DNA of 64,000 nucleotides, taken from contig NZ_CAKLPX010000006.1 in assembly GCF_923077115.1 (NCBI RefSeq), positions 1 to 64,000 on the forward strand. Direction: 5' to 3'. The notes beneath the pieces were generated by a model, which saw nothing but the letters and a program-made list of their open reading frames with translations, ran no database searches and had not been told where the DNA came from. This DNA is from Sinobacterium norvegicum (lineage in GTDB: Bacteria > Pseudomonadota > Gammaproteobacteria > Pseudomonadales > Sinobacteriaceae). The position numbers and the translations under genes were made by a program. Numbering within the stretch: the stretch's first letter is position 1; every line of letters begins with the position of its first letter. Shown piece by piece: positions 21,316 through 32,151 of the stretch.

Positions 21316-21627
21316 ATGCAGAATCAACGCATTCGCATTCGATTAAAAGCCTTTGATCACCGTTTGATCGATCAGTCTACACAAGAAATCGTTGAGACGG
21401 CTAAGCGTACTGGTGCACAAGTTCGTGGACCAATCCCTTTGCCAACGAAAAAAGAACGCTACACAATTCTTGTTTCGCCTCACGTAAACAAAGATGCTCG
21501 TGATCAGTACGAAATTCGTACCCACAAGCGCTTGTTAGACATCGTTGAGCCTACAGAAAAAACAGTTGATTCTTTGATGAAGCTTGATCTGGCGGCAGGT
21601 GTTGAAGTACAGATTAGTCTTGGTTAA
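21316..21627 (+). CDS. rpsJ: 30S ribosomal protein S10
   Basis: S10 is a small-subunit protein and, as NusE, a partner of NusB/NusG in antitermination. The 103-residue length equals E. coli S10, and the [16 protein letters not shown] start and [20 protein letters not shown] core are intact. First gene of the S10 operon. A 130-nt spacer follows before rplC. Confidence 0.97.
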   Translation: MQNQRIRIRLKAFDHRLIDQSTQEIVETAKRTGAQVRGPIPLPTKKERYTILVSPHVNKDARDQYEIRTHKRLLDIVEPTEKTVDSLMKLDLAAGVEVQISLG

Positions 21628-21757
21628 TTCAGCCTGTTAAAGGTTTGAAGGATTAAGATGAGCCCCTATCGATAGTGTGGGGTATTACTGAAGTTAGTGT
21701 GACGTACATCGTACGGCCATAGCGGGTATAAGCCCCATACGCTAAGAGGTTATTGAA

Positions 21758-22390
21758 ATGACTATAGGTATAGTCGGTCTGAAACGCGGTATGACTCGTG
21801 TATTTACCGAGGAAGGTGTTTCGATCCCAGTTACAGTGATTGAGGCTTCGCCTAATCGTGTAACGCAAGTAAAAACAGTTGAAACTGATGGCTATAACGG
21901 CATTCAGATTACAACTGGTACTCGTCGCGCTTCTCGCGTAACGAAGTCGGAAGCTGGTCATTATGCCAAAGCTGGTGTTGAAGCTGGTCGCGGTATTTGG
22001 GAGTTTCGTTTAGACGAAGCAACTGAGATTTCTGCTGGTGGAGAGCTTACTGTTGAAGCTTTCGAGCCTGGTCAGAAAATTGATGTGACTGGAGAGTCTA
22101 AAGGTAAAGGTTTTCAGGGCGGTATCAAGCGCTGGAACTTCACCATGCAAGACGCAACCCACGGTAACTCTATTTCTCACCGTTCAAACGGTTCTATTGG
22201 TATGTGTCAGACTCCTGGCCGCGTCTTCAAAGGTAAGAAGATGTCGGGTCACATGGGTGCTGAGCAATGTACTACTCAGAACTTAGAAGTTGTTCGTGTG
22301 GATGCAGAGCGCAACCTTATTTTGGTTAAGGGTCCAGTTCCTGGTGCCAACGGTGGCGACGTCATTATTCGCCCAGCCGTTAAAGCTTAA
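21758..22390 (+). CDS. rplC: 50S ribosomal protein L3
   Basis: An early 23S-binding protein with a loop reaching the peptidyl-transferase centre. The 210-residue product (E. coli 209) starts [16 protein letters not shown] and includes the extended loop around [19 protein letters not shown], where E. coli L3 is methylated on a glutamine. AAGAGG precedes ATG 21758. Confidence 0.97.
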   Translation: MTIGIVGLKRGMTRVFTEEGVSIPVTVIEASPNRVTQVKTVETDGYNGIQITTGTRRASRVTKSEAGHYAKAGVEAGRGIWEFRLDEATEISAGGELTVEAFEPGQKIDVTGESKGKGFQGGIKRWNFTMQDATHGNSISHRSNGSIGMCQTPGRVFKGKKMSGHMGAEQCTTQNLEVVRVDAERNLILVKGPVPGANGGDVIIRPAVKA

Positions 22391-22407
22391 GACTAGGGAG
22401 TTAGAGC

Positions 22408-23010
22408 ATGCAGCTAAATATAGCAGGTGCAGGGACTTTAGAAGTTTCTGACACAACATTCGCTAGAGAATTTAACGAAGACTTGGTTCACCAAGTTGTT
22501 ACCGCCTTTATGGCAACCTCTCGTCAGGGTACTCGCGCACAGAAGAATCGTGCTGCAGTGTCTGGTGGTGGTGCTAAGCCATGGCGTCAAAAAGGTACGG
22601 GTCGTGCCCGTGCAGGTACTATCCGTAGCCCAATTTGGCGCTCGGGTGGTGTGACTTTTGCCGCTCAGCCACAGGATTTTTCCCAGAAGCTGAACCGTAA
22701 AATGTATCGCGCCGCGCTACAGACCATTTGGTCTGAGCTAGTTCGTCAAGAACGCATTGTAGTAGTAGAAGATTTCGCTATCGACGCACCAAAGACCAAG
22801 GTACTTAAAGCCAAGTTGAATGACATGGGTTTAGAGAACGTTTTGGTTGTTACAGAAGAAGTCGACACTGGCTTGTTCTTGGCGGCACGCAACCTACATA
22901 AGGTTGATGTTCGCGATGTTGCTGGTGTTGATCCGGTAAGCTTGATTGCCTTCGATAAAGTTGTTGTTACTGTTGCAGCGCTTAAGAAAGTTGAAGAGGG
23001 TCTATCATGA
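22408..23010 (+). CDS. rplD: 50S ribosomal protein L4
   Basis: L4 lines the exit-tunnel constriction; in E. coli it also represses the S10 operon. The 200-residue product (E. coli 201) has the extended loop [19 protein letters not shown] that carries macrolide-resistance sites. TAGGGAG precedes ATG 22408. It overlaps rplW by ATGA. Confidence 0.97.
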   Translation: MQLNIAGAGTLEVSDTTFAREFNEDLVHQVVTAFMATSRQGTRAQKNRAAVSGGGAKPWRQKGTGRARAGTIRSPIWRSGGVTFAAQPQDFSQKLNRKMYRAALQTIWSELVRQERIVVVEDFAIDAPKTKVLKAKLNDMGLENVLVVTEEVDTGLFLAARNLHKVDVRDVAGVDPVSLIAFDKVVVTVAALKKVEEGLS

Positions 23011-23300
23011 ACCAGGAACGCGTCTTCAAAGTTGTAATGGGTCCACACGTATCTGAAAAAGCTGCCATGGCTGCCGAAGGCAATCAGGTTGTTTTTAAGG
23101 TTGCTGTTGATGCGACTAAATTAGAAGTTAAAAACGCCGTTGAACAAATCTTTGACGTAAAAGTTGAAGGTGTTCGTGTAGTTAACGTTAAGGGTAAGCG
23201 CAAAATGAACCGTTATGGTGAAGTTCGCAAGCCTAGCTGGAAAAAAGCATACGTTAGCTTGGTTGACGGTCAAGAAATTGACTTCGCAGCAGCGGAATAA
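23007..23300 (+). CDS. rplW: 50S ribosomal protein L23
   Basis: L23 sits at the tunnel exit and docks trigger factor and SRP. The 97-residue product has [15 protein letters not shown] near the N terminus and the [21 protein letters not shown] segment. Its start overlaps the rplD stop by 4 nt, so translation is coupled. Confidence 0.97.
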   Translation: MNQERVFKVVMGPHVSEKAAMAAEGNQVVFKVAVDATKLEVKNAVEQIFDVKVEGVRVVNVKGKRKMNRYGEVRKPSWKKAYVSLVDGQEIDFAAAE

Positions 23301-23314
23301 GGGAGAAAGGCAAA

Positions 23315-24142
23315 ATGGCATTAGTTAAATTGAAACCTACTTCTCCGGGTCGCCGCCATGTTGTTCGTGTTGTAAATAACGAACTTCATAAAGGTGCGCC
23401 GCATAAAGCGTTGCTGGAGAAGAAGAGTAAGTCAGGCGGTCGTAATAACAACGGTCGTATTACTACTCGTCACATCGGTGGTGGTCACAAGCAGCACTAT
23501 CGTATGATTGATTTCAAACGCGTCAAAGATGGCATCGCTGCCACTGTTGAGCGTATTGAATACGATCCAAACCGTACAGCGTTTATTGCGTTGATCTGTT
23601 ATGCCGATGGCGAGCGTGCTTATATTATCGCTCCTAAAGGTGTTGCAGCCGGTGATCAGTTGATGTCTGGTGAAGCGGCGCCAATCAAGGTAGGTAATAC
23701 CTTGCCATTGCGCAACGTTCCAGTAGGTTCGACTGTACACGCTATTGAGCTTAAGCCTGGTAAAGGTGCACAAATTGCTCGTAGTGCTGGTACTTCTGCA
23801 CAGCTAGTTGCTCGTGAAGGTCGTCACGTTACTCTTCGTCTTCGCTCTGGCGAAATGCGTAAAGTACTGAGCGAGTGTCGCGCGACTCTTGGTGAAGTAT
23901 CAAACAGTGAACACAGTTTGCGTAAGCTTGGTAAAGCGGGTGCTTCTCGCTGGCGCGGTGTTCGTCCAACTGTACGTGGTGTCGCGATGAACCCTGTAGA
24001 TCACCCACATGGTGGTGGTGAAGGTCGTACCTCTGGTGGCCGTCATCCAGTTTCACCTTGGGGTACTCCTACTAAGGGCTTCAAGACTCGTAAGAACAAG
24101 CGTACCGATAAACTAATCGTACGTCGTCGCGGTTCTAAGTAA
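23315..24142 (+). CDS. rplB: 50S ribosomal protein L2
   Basis: L2 is needed for subunit association and peptidyl-transferase function. The 275-residue product (E. coli 273) contains [15 protein letters not shown], with the functionally important histidine, and the basic [19 protein letters not shown] segment. GGGAGAAAGG precedes ATG 23315. Confidence 0.97.
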   Translation: MALVKLKPTSPGRRHVVRVVNNELHKGAPHKALLEKKSKSGGRNNNGRITTRHIGGGHKQHYRMIDFKRVKDGIAATVERIEYDPNRTAFIALICYADGERAYIIAPKGVAAGDQLMSGEAAPIKVGNTLPLRNVPVGSTVHAIELKPGKGAQIARSAGTSAQLVAREGRHVTLRLRSGEMRKVLSECRATLGEVSNSEHSLRKLGKAGASRWRGVRPTVRGVAMNPVDHPHGGGEGRTSGGRHPVSPWGTPTKGFKTRKNKRTDKLIVRRRGSK

Positions 24143-24171
24143 CCACCACGATATAGAAAGAGGAATTAGTT

Positions 24172-24447
24172 GTGCCACGTTCACTAAAAAAAGGTCCCTT
24201 TATCGATCTTCACTTGTTGAAGAAAGTTGAAACGGCCCTGGACAACAACGACAAGCGTCCAATTAAGACTTGGTCGCGCCGCTCAATGATCATGCCAGAT
24301 ATGGTTGGTCTAACAATTGCGGTACATAACGGTCGCCAGCACGTGCCAGTATTGGTTAACGAAGAAATGGTTGGCCACAAACTCGGCGAATTCGCTGCAA
24401 CACGTACCTATAAAGGTCACGTTGCAGATAAGAAAGCCAAGCGCTAA
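24172..24447 (+). CDS. rpsS: 30S ribosomal protein S19
   Basis: A head protein that forms a complex with S13 near the A site. The 91-residue product starts [19 protein letters not shown], so the start is GTG at 24172, with AGAGGA upstream. The conserved [13 protein letters not shown] end is present. Confidence 0.96.
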   Translation: MPRSLKKGPFIDLHLLKKVETALDNNDKRPIKTWSRRSMIMPDMVGLTIAVHNGRQHVPVLVNEEMVGHKLGEFAATRTYKGHVADKKAKR

Positions 24448-24458
24448 GGGGTTTTGAG

Positions 24459-24794
24459 ATGGAAGTATCCGCCAAACTGAAAGGTGCGCGTATATCGGCT
24501 CAGAAGGCTCGCTTGGTTGCTGACCAGATCCGCGGCAAGTCTGTTGAAGAAGCGCTAGATGTTTTAGCTTTCTCCAACAAAAAAGCAGCTGAAATTGTTA
24601 AGAAGGTACTTGATTCTGCAATTGCAAACGCTGAGCACAATGAAGGCGCAGACATCGATGAATTAAACGTGTCTACCGTATTCGTTGACGAGGGTATGAC
24701 TATGAAGCGTATTCGTCCGCGTGCCAAAGGCCGTGCCGATCGCATCATGAAACGCACTTGTCATATCACTGTCAAAGTCGCAGACATTAACTAG
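24459..24794 (+). CDS. rplV: 50S ribosomal protein L22
   Basis: It contributes to the exit-tunnel wall. The 111-residue product (E. coli 110) begins [20 protein letters not shown] and ends in the tunnel hairpin region around [18 protein letters not shown]. Confidence 0.97.
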   Translation: MEVSAKLKGARISAQKARLVADQIRGKSVEEALDVLAFSNKKAAEIVKKVLDSAIANAEHNEGADIDELNVSTVFVDEGMTMKRIRPRAKGRADRIMKRTCHITVKVADIN

Positions 24795-24805
24795 GAGACT
24801 GCCAG

Positions 24806-25483
24806 ATGGGTCAGAAAGTACACCCCACGGGGATCCGACTCGGTATCGTTAAAAGCCATAACTCTGTCTGGTACGCCGACAAGTCAGGCTACGCTAAGAA
24901 CTTGATTAGCGATCTTGAAGTTCGTTCTTTTGTTGAAAAAGAACTTGCTCATGCATCTGTTAGCCGTGTTCTTATCGAACGACCAGCACAAAGCGTACGT
25001 TTAACAATTTTTACCGCACGTCCAGGTATTGTGATCGGTAAGAAAGGTGAAGATGTAGATAAGCTTCGTAAGAAGCTAACCGCTATGACTGGTGTGCCAG
25101 TTCAGATCAACATCGAAGAAATTCGTAAGCCAGATCTAGATGCGAAACTAACCGCGCAAAACGTTGCACAGCAACTTGAGCGTCGTGTTATGTTCCGTCG
25201 TGCAATGAAGCGTGCGGTTCAAAACGCAATGCGTCAGGGCGCTCTAGGTGTGAAGATTCAAATCGGTGGTCGTCTCGGCGGCGCAGAAATCGCTCGTAGC
25301 GAATGGTATCGTGAAGGTCGTGTACCTCTACATACACTACGTGCTGATATCGATTACGCAACCTACGAAGCTCACACTACCTATGGTGTGTTGGGTATCA
25401 AGGTGTGGATCTTTAAGGGCGAAATACTAGAAAACGAACTTCCGGCGGCTGATAAAAAGCCTGCTAAGAAGTCGGCTAAGTAA
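24806..25483 (+). CDS. rpsC: 30S ribosomal protein S3
   Basis: S3 forms part of the mRNA entry channel and its helicase activity. The 225-residue product carries a KH domain with the [16 protein letters not shown] loop and the C-terminal [20 protein letters not shown] segment. It ends in a short Lys/Ala-rich tail (KKPAKKSAK). AGGAGA precedes ATG 24806. Confidence 0.97.
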   Translation: MGQKVHPTGIRLGIVKSHNSVWYADKSGYAKNLISDLEVRSFVEKELAHASVSRVLIERPAQSVRLTIFTARPGIVIGKKGEDVDKLRKKLTAMTGVPVQINIEEIRKPDLDAKLTAQNVAQQLERRVMFRRAMKRAVQNAMRQGALGVKIQIGGRLGGAEIARSEWYREGRVPLHTLRADIDYATYEAHTTYGVLGIKVWIFKGEILENELPAADKKPAKKSAK

Positions 25484-25494
25484 GGAGTACGCCA

Positions 25495-25908
25495 ATGTTA
25501 TTGCCGAAGCGTACAAAGTTTCGCAAGATGATGAAGGGCCGCAACCGCGGTCTGGCTCACCGAGGCAGCACTGTCTCATTTGGTGAGTTCGCGTTGAAGG
25601 CTACAGGTCGTGGACGTATCACTGCTCGTCAAATCGAAGCAGCTCGTCGCGCCATGACCCGTCACATTAAACGTGGCGGTAAAATCTGGATTCGCGTTTT
25701 CCCTGATAAGCCGATCACTGGTAAGCCTCTTGAGGTTCGTCAGGGTAAGGGTAAGGGTAATGTTGAATATTGGGTTGCCCTTGTTCAGCCAGGAAAAATC
25801 CTATACGAAGTAGAGGGTGTATCTGAAGAGTTGGCTCGCGAAGCATTCGCACTGGCCGCTGCAAAGATCCCAGTTGCTACTACTTTCGTTAAGCGGACGG
25901 TAATGTGA
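25495..25908 (+). CDS. rplP: 50S ribosomal protein L16
   Basis: It helps position A-site tRNA. The 137-residue product begins [19 protein letters not shown] and contains [18 protein letters not shown] (the KRGGK region) and the [14 protein letters not shown] segment. The stop overlaps the rpmC start by one base. Confidence 0.97.
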   Translation: MLLPKRTKFRKMMKGRNRGLAHRGSTVSFGEFALKATGRGRITARQIEAARRAMTRHIKRGGKIWIRVFPDKPITGKPLEVRQGKGKGNVEYWVALVQPGKILYEVEGVSEELAREAFALAAAKIPVATTFVKRTVM

Positions 25909-26099
25909 TGAATACAACTGAATTAAAAGCTAAGAGTGTTGAAGAACTCAATGCTGAGCTTCTGAAATTGCTCGAAGAGCAGTTCAAGTTGCGTATGCAG
26001 AAGGCCACTGGTCAGTTGAATCAGTCGCACTTGCTAAAGTCTACCCGTCGTGACATCGCACGGGTAAAAACCGTGTTGAACCAACAGGCAGGTAAATAA
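25908..26099 (+). CDS. rpmC: 50S ribosomal protein L29
   Basis: A helical protein at the tunnel exit next to L23. The start is ATG at 25908 ([14 protein letters not shown]), inside a TGATG overlap with rplP; the GTG one codon earlier is less likely. The 63-residue length matches E. coli. The signature LMNQSHLLK-type segment reads [17 protein letters not shown]. Confidence 0.96.
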   Translation: MNTTELKAKSVEELNAELLKLLEEQFKLRMQKATGQLNQSHLLKSTRRDIARVKTVLNQQAGK

Positions 26100-26101
26100 T
26101 C

Positions 26102-26362
26102 ATGGCTGAAGCAAATACTGCACGTACTGCGACGGGCACCGTGGTTAGCGACAAGATGAATAAAAGCATCTCTGTACTAATCGAACGTCGCGTTAAGCAT
26201 GCGATCTACGGCAAATATATTACACGTTCATCTAAGCTACATGCTCACGATGAAAACAACGAGTGTAAAATTGGCGACGTAGTGACCATCCAGGAAACTC
26301 GTCCACTGTCTAAGACTAAGTCTTGGATCCTGGTCAAGATTGAAGAGCGCGCTGAAGCTTAA
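26102..26362 (+). CDS. rpsQ: 30S ribosomal protein S17
   Basis: A primary 16S-binding OB-fold protein. The 86-residue product has [21 protein letters not shown] and [19 protein letters not shown], both typical. It lies two bases after rpmC and precedes a 45-nt spacer before rplN, the S10/spc boundary. No strong promoter was seen in that spacer. Confidence 0.97.
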   Translation: MAEANTARTATGTVVSDKMNKSISVLIERRVKHAIYGKYITRSSKLHAHDENNECKIGDVVTIQETRPLSKTKSWILVKIEERAEA

Positions 26363-26407
26363 GTTAGCTTAGGCTAACTTAGCGAGCAGTAGCTCCCGGA
26401 GAAGAAG

Positions 26408-26776
26408 ATGATCCAGACTCAATCCTATCTTGATGTAGCAGATAACAGTGGCGCACGCCGTGTTATGTGTATCAAGGTACTAGGTGGTTCACATCGTCGC
26501 TATGCGCGCGTTGGTGATATCATCAAAGTTACCGTTAAGGAAGCAATTCCGCGCGGTAAAGTCAAAAAGGGCCAGGTAATGAACGCTGTTGTCGTTCGTA
26601 CCAAAAAAGGTGTACGTCGCGGCGACGGATCTAAGATCAAGTTCGACGACAACGCAGCAGTATTGCTGAGCGCCAATGACGCCCCTATTGGCACACGTAT
26701 TTTTGGGCCAGTTACTCGTGAACTGCGCTCAGAAAAGTTCATGAAAATTGTTTCTTTGGCTCCGGAAGTACTTTAA
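26408..26776 (+). CDS. rplN: 50S ribosomal protein L14
   Basis: It forms an intersubunit bridge and is the binding site of the silencing factor RsfS. The 122-residue product begins [20 protein letters not shown] and ends [19 protein letters not shown], matching the E. coli length of 123. First gene of the spc group. Confidence 0.97.
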   Translation: MIQTQSYLDVADNSGARRVMCIKVLGGSHRRYARVGDIIKVTVKEAIPRGKVKKGQVMNAVVVRTKKGVRRGDGSKIKFDDNAAVLLSANDAPIGTRIFGPVTRELRSEKFMKIVSLAPEVL

Positions 26777-26809
26777 GTACTTCTCGGCTAAAAAGATCGA
26801 GGTCTGAAA

Positions 26810-27124
26810 ATGCGTAAAATTAAGCGTGACGACGACGTAATCGTTATCGCCGGCAAAGACAAAGGCAAACGCGGTAAAGTCGTTTCTTTAAAGAAAGACG
26901 GTCGTTTGGTTGTTTCTGGTATTAACATTATCAAGAAGCACCAAAAGCCTAACCCTCAAGCGGGTGTAGCCGGTGGGATTATCGAAAAGGAAGCTGCAAT
27001 TGAAGCTTCTAATGTTGCGATTTTTAACCCAAACACTAATAAAGCTGACCGTGTAGGTTTTAAAGTAGAGGGCGATGCAAAAACACGCATCTACAAATCT
27101 ACTGGCGAAGCTATTGATGCTTAA
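26810..27124 (+). CDS. rplX: 50S ribosomal protein L24
   Basis: An assembly-initiating protein. The 104-residue product starts [22 protein letters not shown] (a KOW motif) and contains [16 protein letters not shown]. It sits between rplN and rplE, 9 nt before the latter. Confidence 0.97.
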   Translation: MRKIKRDDDVIVIAGKDKGKRGKVVSLKKDGRLVVSGINIIKKHQKPNPQAGVAGGIIEKEAAIEASNVAIFNPNTNKADRVGFKVEGDAKTRIYKSTGEAIDA

Positions 27125-27133
27125 GGGTTTATA

Positions 27134-27673
27134 ATGGCTAATTTGCAAGAAATTTATAAAAGCGAACTCGTCGCTAAGCTGAAAGAAGAGCTTAGCCTTG
27201 AGAACGTTATGGAAGTCCCACGCATCACCAAGATCACCCTGAATATGGGTGTTGGTGAGGCGCTAGGCGACAAGAAGGTTCTCGAACACGCCGTAGGCGA
27301 TCTAGAGAAAATCGTTGGTCAAAAAGTCGTGGTCACTAAGGCTCGCAAGTCAATTGCTGGTTTTAAGGTTCGTGAAGATTGGCCGATTGGTTGTAAGGTA
27401 ACTCTTCGCGGTGAGCGTATGTATGAGTTCCTTGACCGTCTGATCGCTATTGCGATTCCGCGTATTCGTGATTTCCGTGGTTTAAACCCGAAATCATTCG
27501 ATGGACGTGGTAACTATGCGATGGGTGTGACTGAACAGATCATTTTCCCTGAAATTGATTACGACAAGATAGACGCTCTACGTGGTTTGGATATTGCTAT
27601 CACAACCACCGCTCGCACTGACGACGAAGGTCGTGCATTGCTACGTGCGTTTAACTTCCCGTTTAAAACCTAA
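27134..27673 (+). CDS. rplE: 50S ribosomal protein L5
   Basis: A 5S rRNA-binding protein contacting P-site tRNA. The 179-residue product (same length as E. coli) contains [36 protein letters not shown] and a C terminus of [13 protein letters not shown]. Confidence 0.97.
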   Translation: MANLQEIYKSELVAKLKEELSLENVMEVPRITKITLNMGVGEALGDKKVLEHAVGDLEKIVGQKVVVTKARKSIAGFKVREDWPIGCKVTLRGERMYEFLDRLIAIAIPRIRDFRGLNPKSFDGRGNYAMGVTEQIIFPEIDYDKIDALRGLDIAITTTARTDDEGRALLRAFNFPFKT

Positions 27674-27684
27674 GGGCTGGTATA

Positions 27685-27990
27685 ATGGCAAAGAAATCTA
27701 TGATTGCTCGCGAAGCAAAGCGTGAGCGCACCGTAGCTAAGTTCGCTGCAAAGCGTGCTGAGCTGAAGGCGATTATCGTCAATCCTACTTCTACTGAAGA
27801 GCAGATTTGGGAAGCACAGATTGCCCTGCAGAAGCAACCTCGTAACGCTAGCACTAGTCGCCAGCGTCGTCGTTGTCAGTTGACTGGTCGTCCACACGGC
27901 GTATATCGCAAGTTTGGACTGTGCCGTAACAAGTTGCGTGAAGCAGCCATGCGTGGTGATATCCCAGGTCTTGTTAAGGCCAGCTGGTAA
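27685..27990 (+). CDS. rpsN: 30S ribosomal protein S14 (zinc-free form)
   Basis: The 101-residue long form of S14. The CxxC-x12-CxxC zinc site of the short form is absent, as in E. coli. The conserved [20 protein letters not shown] segment is present. This paralogue does not require zinc. Located between rplE and rpsH in the spc operon. Confidence 0.96.
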   Translation: MAKKSMIAREAKRERTVAKFAAKRAELKAIIVNPTSTEEQIWEAQIALQKQPRNASTSRQRRRCQLTGRPHGVYRKFGLCRNKLREAAMRGDIPGLVKASW

Positions 27991-28010
27991 GCTAAATTTA
28001 GGAGCTAGCT

Positions 28011-28406
28011 ATGAGTATGCAAGATCCGTTAGCGGACATGCTAACCCGTGTTCGTAACGCCCAAATGGCGGCTAAGCCGTCAGTTGGTATGCCGTCTTCA
28101 AAATTGAAGATTGCCGTCGCCAACGTACTTAAGGAAGAAGGTTATATTTCTGACTTAAACGTTGCCGAAGTTGAAGGTAAAGCCATTCTTAATATTGATC
28201 TTAAATATTTTGAAGGCAAGCCTGTTATTGAAGAGATTGATCGTGTAAGTCGCCCAAGTCTTCGCCAGTATACTGGTAAAGATGGTCTGCCGAAGGTTCG
28301 TGGTGGCTTAGGTGTGGCGATTGTTACTACCTCAAAGGGTGTAATGACCGATCGTGCAGCCCGCGCCGCAGGCGTTGGCGGCGAAGTGCTTTGCACAGTC
28401 TTCTAA
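28011..28406 (+). CDS. rpsH: 30S ribosomal protein S8
   Basis: A primary 16S binder that represses the spc operon in E. coli by binding near the rplE start. The 131-residue product begins [18 protein letters not shown] and ends with [15 protein letters not shown] precedes ATG 28011. Confidence 0.97.
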   Translation: MSMQDPLADMLTRVRNAQMAAKPSVGMPSSKLKIAVANVLKEEGYISDLNVAEVEGKAILNIDLKYFEGKPVIEEIDRVSRPSLRQYTGKDGLPKVRGGLGVAIVTTSKGVMTDRAARAAGVGGEVLCTVF

Positions 28407-28431
28407 CAGTAATACGTTTAGAGTAAGAATT

Positions 28432-28965
28432 ATGTCACGAGTAGCAAAAAGTCCTGTACAACTCCCTAGTGGTGTTGAGGTTACTCTTAAAGGCCAGAAC
28501 CTATCCGTTAAGGGTAGTAAAGGTACTTTAGAGCTGGTCGTTCACGATTCCGTTACCGTTAACCAAAATGATAGCGTTCTAACATTCGAAGCAAAGGGTG
28601 GCGATAAGTCATCCAGCGCTTTGGCTGGTACAATGCGTTCTTTGGTCAACAATATGGTAACAGGTGTAAGCCAAGGCTTCGAAAAGAAGCTGGTTCTTAA
28701 TGGCGTTGGTTATCGTGCGAAAGCAACGGGTAACGTCCTGAACCTAACTCTTGGTTTTTCTCACCCAGTGAATTATGAGTTGCCAGAAGGTGTTAAGGCA
28801 GCTACGCCATCACAAACTGAAATTGTGGTGAGCGGTGCTGATAAGCAAAAGGTTGGTCAAGCGGCTGCTGAAATCCGTGCTTACCGTCCACCAGAGCCTT
28901 ATAAGGGCAAGGGTGTTCGTTATGCCGATGAGCATGTACGTCGTAAAGAAGCCAAAAAGAAGTAA
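28432..28965 (+). CDS. rplF: 50S ribosomal protein L6
   Basis: It binds near the sarcin-ricin loop. The start is ATG at 28432 ([17 protein letters not shown]), giving 177 residues as in E. coli; the frame stays open upstream into rpsH but that part is not conserved. The C-terminal signature [16 protein letters not shown] is present. Confidence 0.96.
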   Translation: MSRVAKSPVQLPSGVEVTLKGQNLSVKGSKGTLELVVHDSVTVNQNDSVLTFEAKGGDKSSSALAGTMRSLVNNMVTGVSQGFEKKLVLNGVGYRAKATGNVLNLTLGFSHPVNYELPEGVKAATPSQTEIVVSGADKQKVGQAAAEIRAYRPPEPYKGKGVRYADEHVRRKEAKKK

Positions 28966-28974
28966 GGTAAAATC

Positions 28975-29325
28975 ATGAGCGTGAAGAAAGATTCTAGACA
29001 GCGTCGTGCACGTCGTGCACGCGCAAAGATGCGTGAGTTGGGTGCTGTTCGCCTAGCCGTGCATCGCACTCCTCGCCACATCTATGCCCAGGTGATTTCA
29101 CCTGAAGGCGATAAGGTGTTGGCCCAGGCGTCTACCCTGGATAGCGCACTGCGTGAAAGCAAGACTGGTAACAAAGAAGCGGCTGCTGCAGTCGGTAAAC
29201 TTGTTGCTGAGCGTGCTAAAGAAGCAGGTATATCTAAAGTGGCGTTCGATCGTAGTGGTTTCCAGTACCACGGTCGAGTTCAGGCATTAGCCGACGCTGC
29301 ACGTGAAGCTGGATTGGAGTTCTAA
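28975..29325 (+). CDS. rplR: 50S ribosomal protein L18
   Basis: A 5S rRNA-binding protein. The 116-residue product has a basic N terminus ([15 protein letters not shown]), [12 protein letters not shown] and the end [20 protein letters not shown]. Confidence 0.97.
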   Translation: MSVKKDSRQRRARRARAKMRELGAVRLAVHRTPRHIYAQVISPEGDKVLAQASTLDSALRESKTGNKEAAAAVGKLVAERAKEAGISKVAFDRSGFQYHGRVQALADAAREAGLEF

Positions 29326-29334
29326 GGTAAAGAT

Positions 29335-29844
29335 ATGGCTTTTAATAAAGAGACAGACAAAAATACCGAAGGGCTACAGGAAAAGCTGGTTCAAGTTAAT
29401 CGTGTAGCTAAAGTTGTTAAGGGCGGCCGTATTTTCGGTTTTACCGCTCTTACTGTTGTCGGTGACGGCGCAGGTAAAGTAGGTTTTGGTCGTGGTAAGG
29501 CGCGTGAAGTGCCTGTAGCTATCCAGAAAGCTATGGAAGCTGCTCGTCGTAACATGATCGAAGTTGAACTTAATGGCGATACCATCCAGTACGCTGTTAA
29601 AGCTCGTCATGGCGCTTCAAAAGTTTACATGCAGCCCGCTTCTGCTGGTACCGGTGTTATCGCTGGTGGCGCAATGCGTGCAGTATTGGAAATTGCTGGC
29701 GTTCACAACGTATTGGCTAAGTGCTACGGCTCTACCAATCCAGTAAACGTTGTTCGTGCAACTTACAACGGTTTGGCACAGATGCGCTCTCCAGAGCAAA
29801 TCGCTGCTAAGCGCGGTAAGAGCATCGATGAGATCACAGGCTAA
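29335..29844 (+). CDS. rpsE: 30S ribosomal protein S5
   Basis: An accuracy protein at the mRNA entry. The 169-residue product has the double-stranded RNA-binding-like N-terminal domain ([19 protein letters not shown]) and the [19 protein letters not shown] segment. Its C-terminal half matches the S5 family. Confidence 0.97.
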   Translation: MAFNKETDKNTEGLQEKLVQVNRVAKVVKGGRIFGFTALTVVGDGAGKVGFGRGKAREVPVAIQKAMEAARRNMIEVELNGDTIQYAVKARHGASKVYMQPASAGTGVIAGGAMRAVLEIAGVHNVLAKCYGSTNPVNVVRATYNGLAQMRSPEQIAAKRGKSIDEITG

Positions 29845-29853
29845 GGTGTGAAC

Positions 29854-30039
29854 ATGGCTAAGAAAACTATTAAGGTTACGCAGGTCCGATCTAAATTCGG
29901 TCGCCTGCCAGCCCACCGTGCATGTATTGACGGTCTAGGGCTGCGTCGCATTGGCCACACTGTTGAGCTTGAAGATACTCCTTCTGTTCGCGGTATGGTC
30001 AACAAGGTTAACTATCTTGTTAAGGTTGAGGGAGAGTAA
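29854..30039 (+). CDS. rpmD: 50S ribosomal protein L30
   Basis: The start is ATG at 29854 ([17 protein letters not shown]), giving the normal 61 residues; a GTG two codons earlier would add MN only. The [19 protein letters not shown] region is characteristic. It lies between rpsE and rplO, two bases before the latter. Confidence 0.95.
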   Translation: MAKKTIKVTQVRSKFGRLPAHRACIDGLGLRRIGHTVELEDTPSVRGMVNKVNYLVKVEGE

Positions 30040-30041
30040 TC

Positions 30042-30485
30042 ATGACTGAATTACGTCTAAACACTCTAAGCCCTGCAGCTGGCGCCAAACACTCCAAGAA
30101 GCGCGTTGGTCGTGGTATTGGTAGTGGTCTGGGTAAAACTTGTGGCCGCGGTCACAAAGGTTTGAAATCCCGTTCTGGCGGTAGTGTACGTCCAGGCTTC
30201 GAAGGCGGTCAGATGCCTTTACAGAAGCGTCTACCAAAGTTTGGTTTCACATCACGTATTTCTCGCGTAAGCGCTGAAGTTCGTCTTGCTGAGTTAAACA
30301 CTGTAGAAGCTGAAGTTATCGATTTGGCAGCGTTGAAAGACGCTGATATCATAGGCGGCCAAATGACTCGTGCAAAAGTATTTTTGTCGGGTGAAATTAC
30401 CAAGGCTGTTACTTTGAAAGGTATTGCTTGCACCAAAGGTGCACGTGCTGCGATCGAAGCAGCCGGCGGCAAAGTCGAGGACTAA
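30042..30485 (+). CDS. rplO: 50S ribosomal protein L15
   Basis: The 147-residue product (E. coli 144) has the glycine-rich [21 protein letters not shown]-terminal extension that penetrates the 23S core, and [20 protein letters not shown]. It directly abuts secY (TAAATG). Confidence 0.97.
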   Translation: MTELRLNTLSPAAGAKHSKKRVGRGIGSGLGKTCGRGHKGLKSRSGGSVRPGFEGGQMPLQKRLPKFGFTSRISRVSAEVRLAELNTVEAEVIDLAALKDADIIGGQMTRAKVFLSGEITKAVTLKGIACTKGARAAIEAAGGKVED

Positions 30486-31826
30486 ATGGCTAAAAAAGGA
30501 CCACTTGCGGTAAGTGGTCAATCCGGCACAGGCGAGCTTTGGGCTCGCCTGCGTTTTCTATTCTTAGCAATAGTTGTATATCGGGTTGGCACACATATAC
30601 CTGTTCCAGGTATTAATCCAGAACAATTAGCAGCGTTATTCAACCAGAATCAAGGCACGATTCTTGGGCTATTTAATATGTTTTCGGGCGGCGCCCTTGA
30701 ACGTATGAGTATTCTTGCGTTAGGAATAATGCCTTATATATCAGCCTCTATAATTATGCAGCTGATGTCGGCGGTATCGCCAACATTGGAAGCGTTAAAA
30801 AAAGAGGGTGAAGCTGGGAGACGCAAGATAAGTCAGTACACCCGATACGGGACTGTCTTATTGGCTACAGTTCAAGCCGCTGGTATGTCAGCTGGCTTGG
30901 GTGGTCAAGGTCTGGCTCTTTTGCCTGAGAATGCAACCAATATCGACATGATGTTGTTCCACTTTGTGGCCATCGTTTCGTTGGTAACGGGTGCAGTATT
31001 TATGATGTGGCTAGGTGAACAGGTCACTGAACGAGGTATAGGCAACGGTATATCGATGCTTATATTTGCTGGTATTGTGGCGGGTCTACCCGGTGCAATT
31101 GGTCAGTCTCTCGAACAGGCGCGTCAGGGTGAGCTAAATCTTCTGGTTTTATTGGTCGTAGTAGCACTCGCAATAGCAGTGGTTTATTTCGTTGTTATGA
31201 TCGAGCGCGGGCAGCGTCGTATCGCTATCAACTACGCCAAACGTCAGCAAGGTAACCGCACCTATGCCGCTCAGAGTTCATTTTTACCATTGAAAGTAAA
31301 TATGGCTGGTGTCATTCCTGCAATATTTGCCAGCAGTATCTTGCTGTTCCCGGCCTCAGTGGCTCAGTGGATCGGCCAGTCAGCTGACAATATGGAATGG
31401 TTACAGGATGTCGCCTTGGCGATAGGACCTGGTCAGCCGCTTAATATTCTACTGTTTACTGTCTTTATCGTGTTTTTCTGCTTCTTCTATACAGCATTGG
31501 TTTTCAATCCTGATGAAGTTGCCGATAACCTAAAGCGTTCCGGTGCGTTTGTACCAGGTATACGTCCAGGTAAAAGCACTGCGCAATATATCGATAGTGT
31601 GCTGACCCGCCTAACAGTGTTTGGCGCAGGTTATATCGCACTAGTTTGTCTAATGCCGCAGTTCCTTGTCGTATTCGCAAATGTACCATTCTATCTTGGC
31701 GGTACATCATTGTTGATCGTAGTTGTTGTTATTATGGACTTTATGTCCCAGGTGCAGAGTCATCTGATGAGCAATCAATACGATGGGTTAATGAAAAAAG
31801 CCAATTTAAAAAACTACGGTAGGTAG
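30486..31826 (+). CDS. secY: Preprotein translocase subunit SecY
   Basis: The channel of the SecYEG translocon. The 446-residue product has ten predicted membrane helices, the plug-region [20 protein letters not shown] segment and the cytosolic loops with [12 protein letters not shown]. The start follows the rplO stop immediately, so its translation depends on rplO. It ends the spc operon with rpmJ. Confidence 0.97.
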   Translation: MAKKGPLAVSGQSGTGELWARLRFLFLAIVVYRVGTHIPVPGINPEQLAALFNQNQGTILGLFNMFSGGALERMSILALGIMPYISASIIMQLMSAVSPTLEALKKEGEAGRRKISQYTRYGTVLLATVQAAGMSAGLGGQGLALLPENATNIDMMLFHFVAIVSLVTGAVFMMWLGEQVTERGIGNGISMLIFAGIVAGLPGAIGQSLEQARQGELNLLVLLVVVALAIAVVYFVVMIERGQRRIAINYAKRQQGNRTYAAQSSFLPLKVNMAGVIPAIFASSILLFPASVAQWIGQSADNMEWLQDVALAIGPGQPLNILLFTVFIVFFCFFYTALVFNPDEVADNLKRSGAFVPGIRPGKSTAQYIDSVLTRLTVFGAGYIALVCLMPQFLVVFANVPFYLGGTSLLIVVVVIMDFMSQVQSHLMSNQYDGLMKKANLKNYGR

Positions 31827-31883
31827 TTTGACTGAGGTGGTGTATATTACGCCGCCTCATTTATCCGAGTTTGGAGTCGAAAA

Positions 31884-32000
31884 ATGAAAGTTCGCGCATC
31901 TGTTAAGAAAATGTGTCGTGACTGTAAAGTTGTTCGCCGTAATGGCGCGGTTCGAGTGATTTGTAAATCAGAACCACGTCATAAGCAGCGTCAAGGTTAA
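31884..32000 (+). CDS. rpmJ: 50S ribosomal protein L36 (zinc-binding form)
   Basis: A 38-residue gene found by reading the sequence: it starts [17 protein letters not shown] and ends RHKQRQG. Zinc ligands Cys11, Cys14, Cys27 and His33 are all present, so this is the zinc-dependent form, unlike the neighbouring S14. TTGGAG lies before ATG 31884. Position after secY matches other gammaproteobacteria. Confidence 0.96.
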   Translation: MKVRASVKKMCRDCKVVRRNGAVRVICKSEPRHKQRQG

Positions 32001-32019
32001 TCCTTAACCTCACGAAGCG

Positions 32020-32045
32020 ACCATCCAATGTTGGATGGTTGATTT
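32020..32045 (+). terminator. Probable terminator between spc and alpha operons
   Basis: ACCATCCAA (32020-32028) is the reverse complement of TTGGATGGT (32031-32039), allowing a stem of at least 7 bp, followed by TGATTTTT. Placed 20 nt after rpmJ. The T tract is interrupted, so some readthrough into the alpha operon is likely. Confidence 0.7.
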
Positions 32046-32067
32046 TTGTCTGCTCAACGTGTAGACT

Positions 32068-32150
32068 TTCGCGCCTTTCGTCTCTATGGCATTTGCTATA
32101 GGGATGAGGTTAAAAAGTTAGCATTTGAGCTAAATAAGACTGGAGTAAAA
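32068..32150 (+). promoter_or_regulatory. Candidate S4-responsive alpha-operon leader
   Basis: A hairpin around CTATGGCA/TGCTATAG (32084-32091 with 32094-32101, extendable outward) is followed by a TTAGC/GCTAA hairpin (32118-32122 with 32129-32133) that ends 8 nt before the GGAG of rpsM. In E. coli, S4 represses translation through a pseudoknot at exactly this place. Structure similarity is by eye only. Confidence 0.45.
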
Positions 32151-32151
32151 A

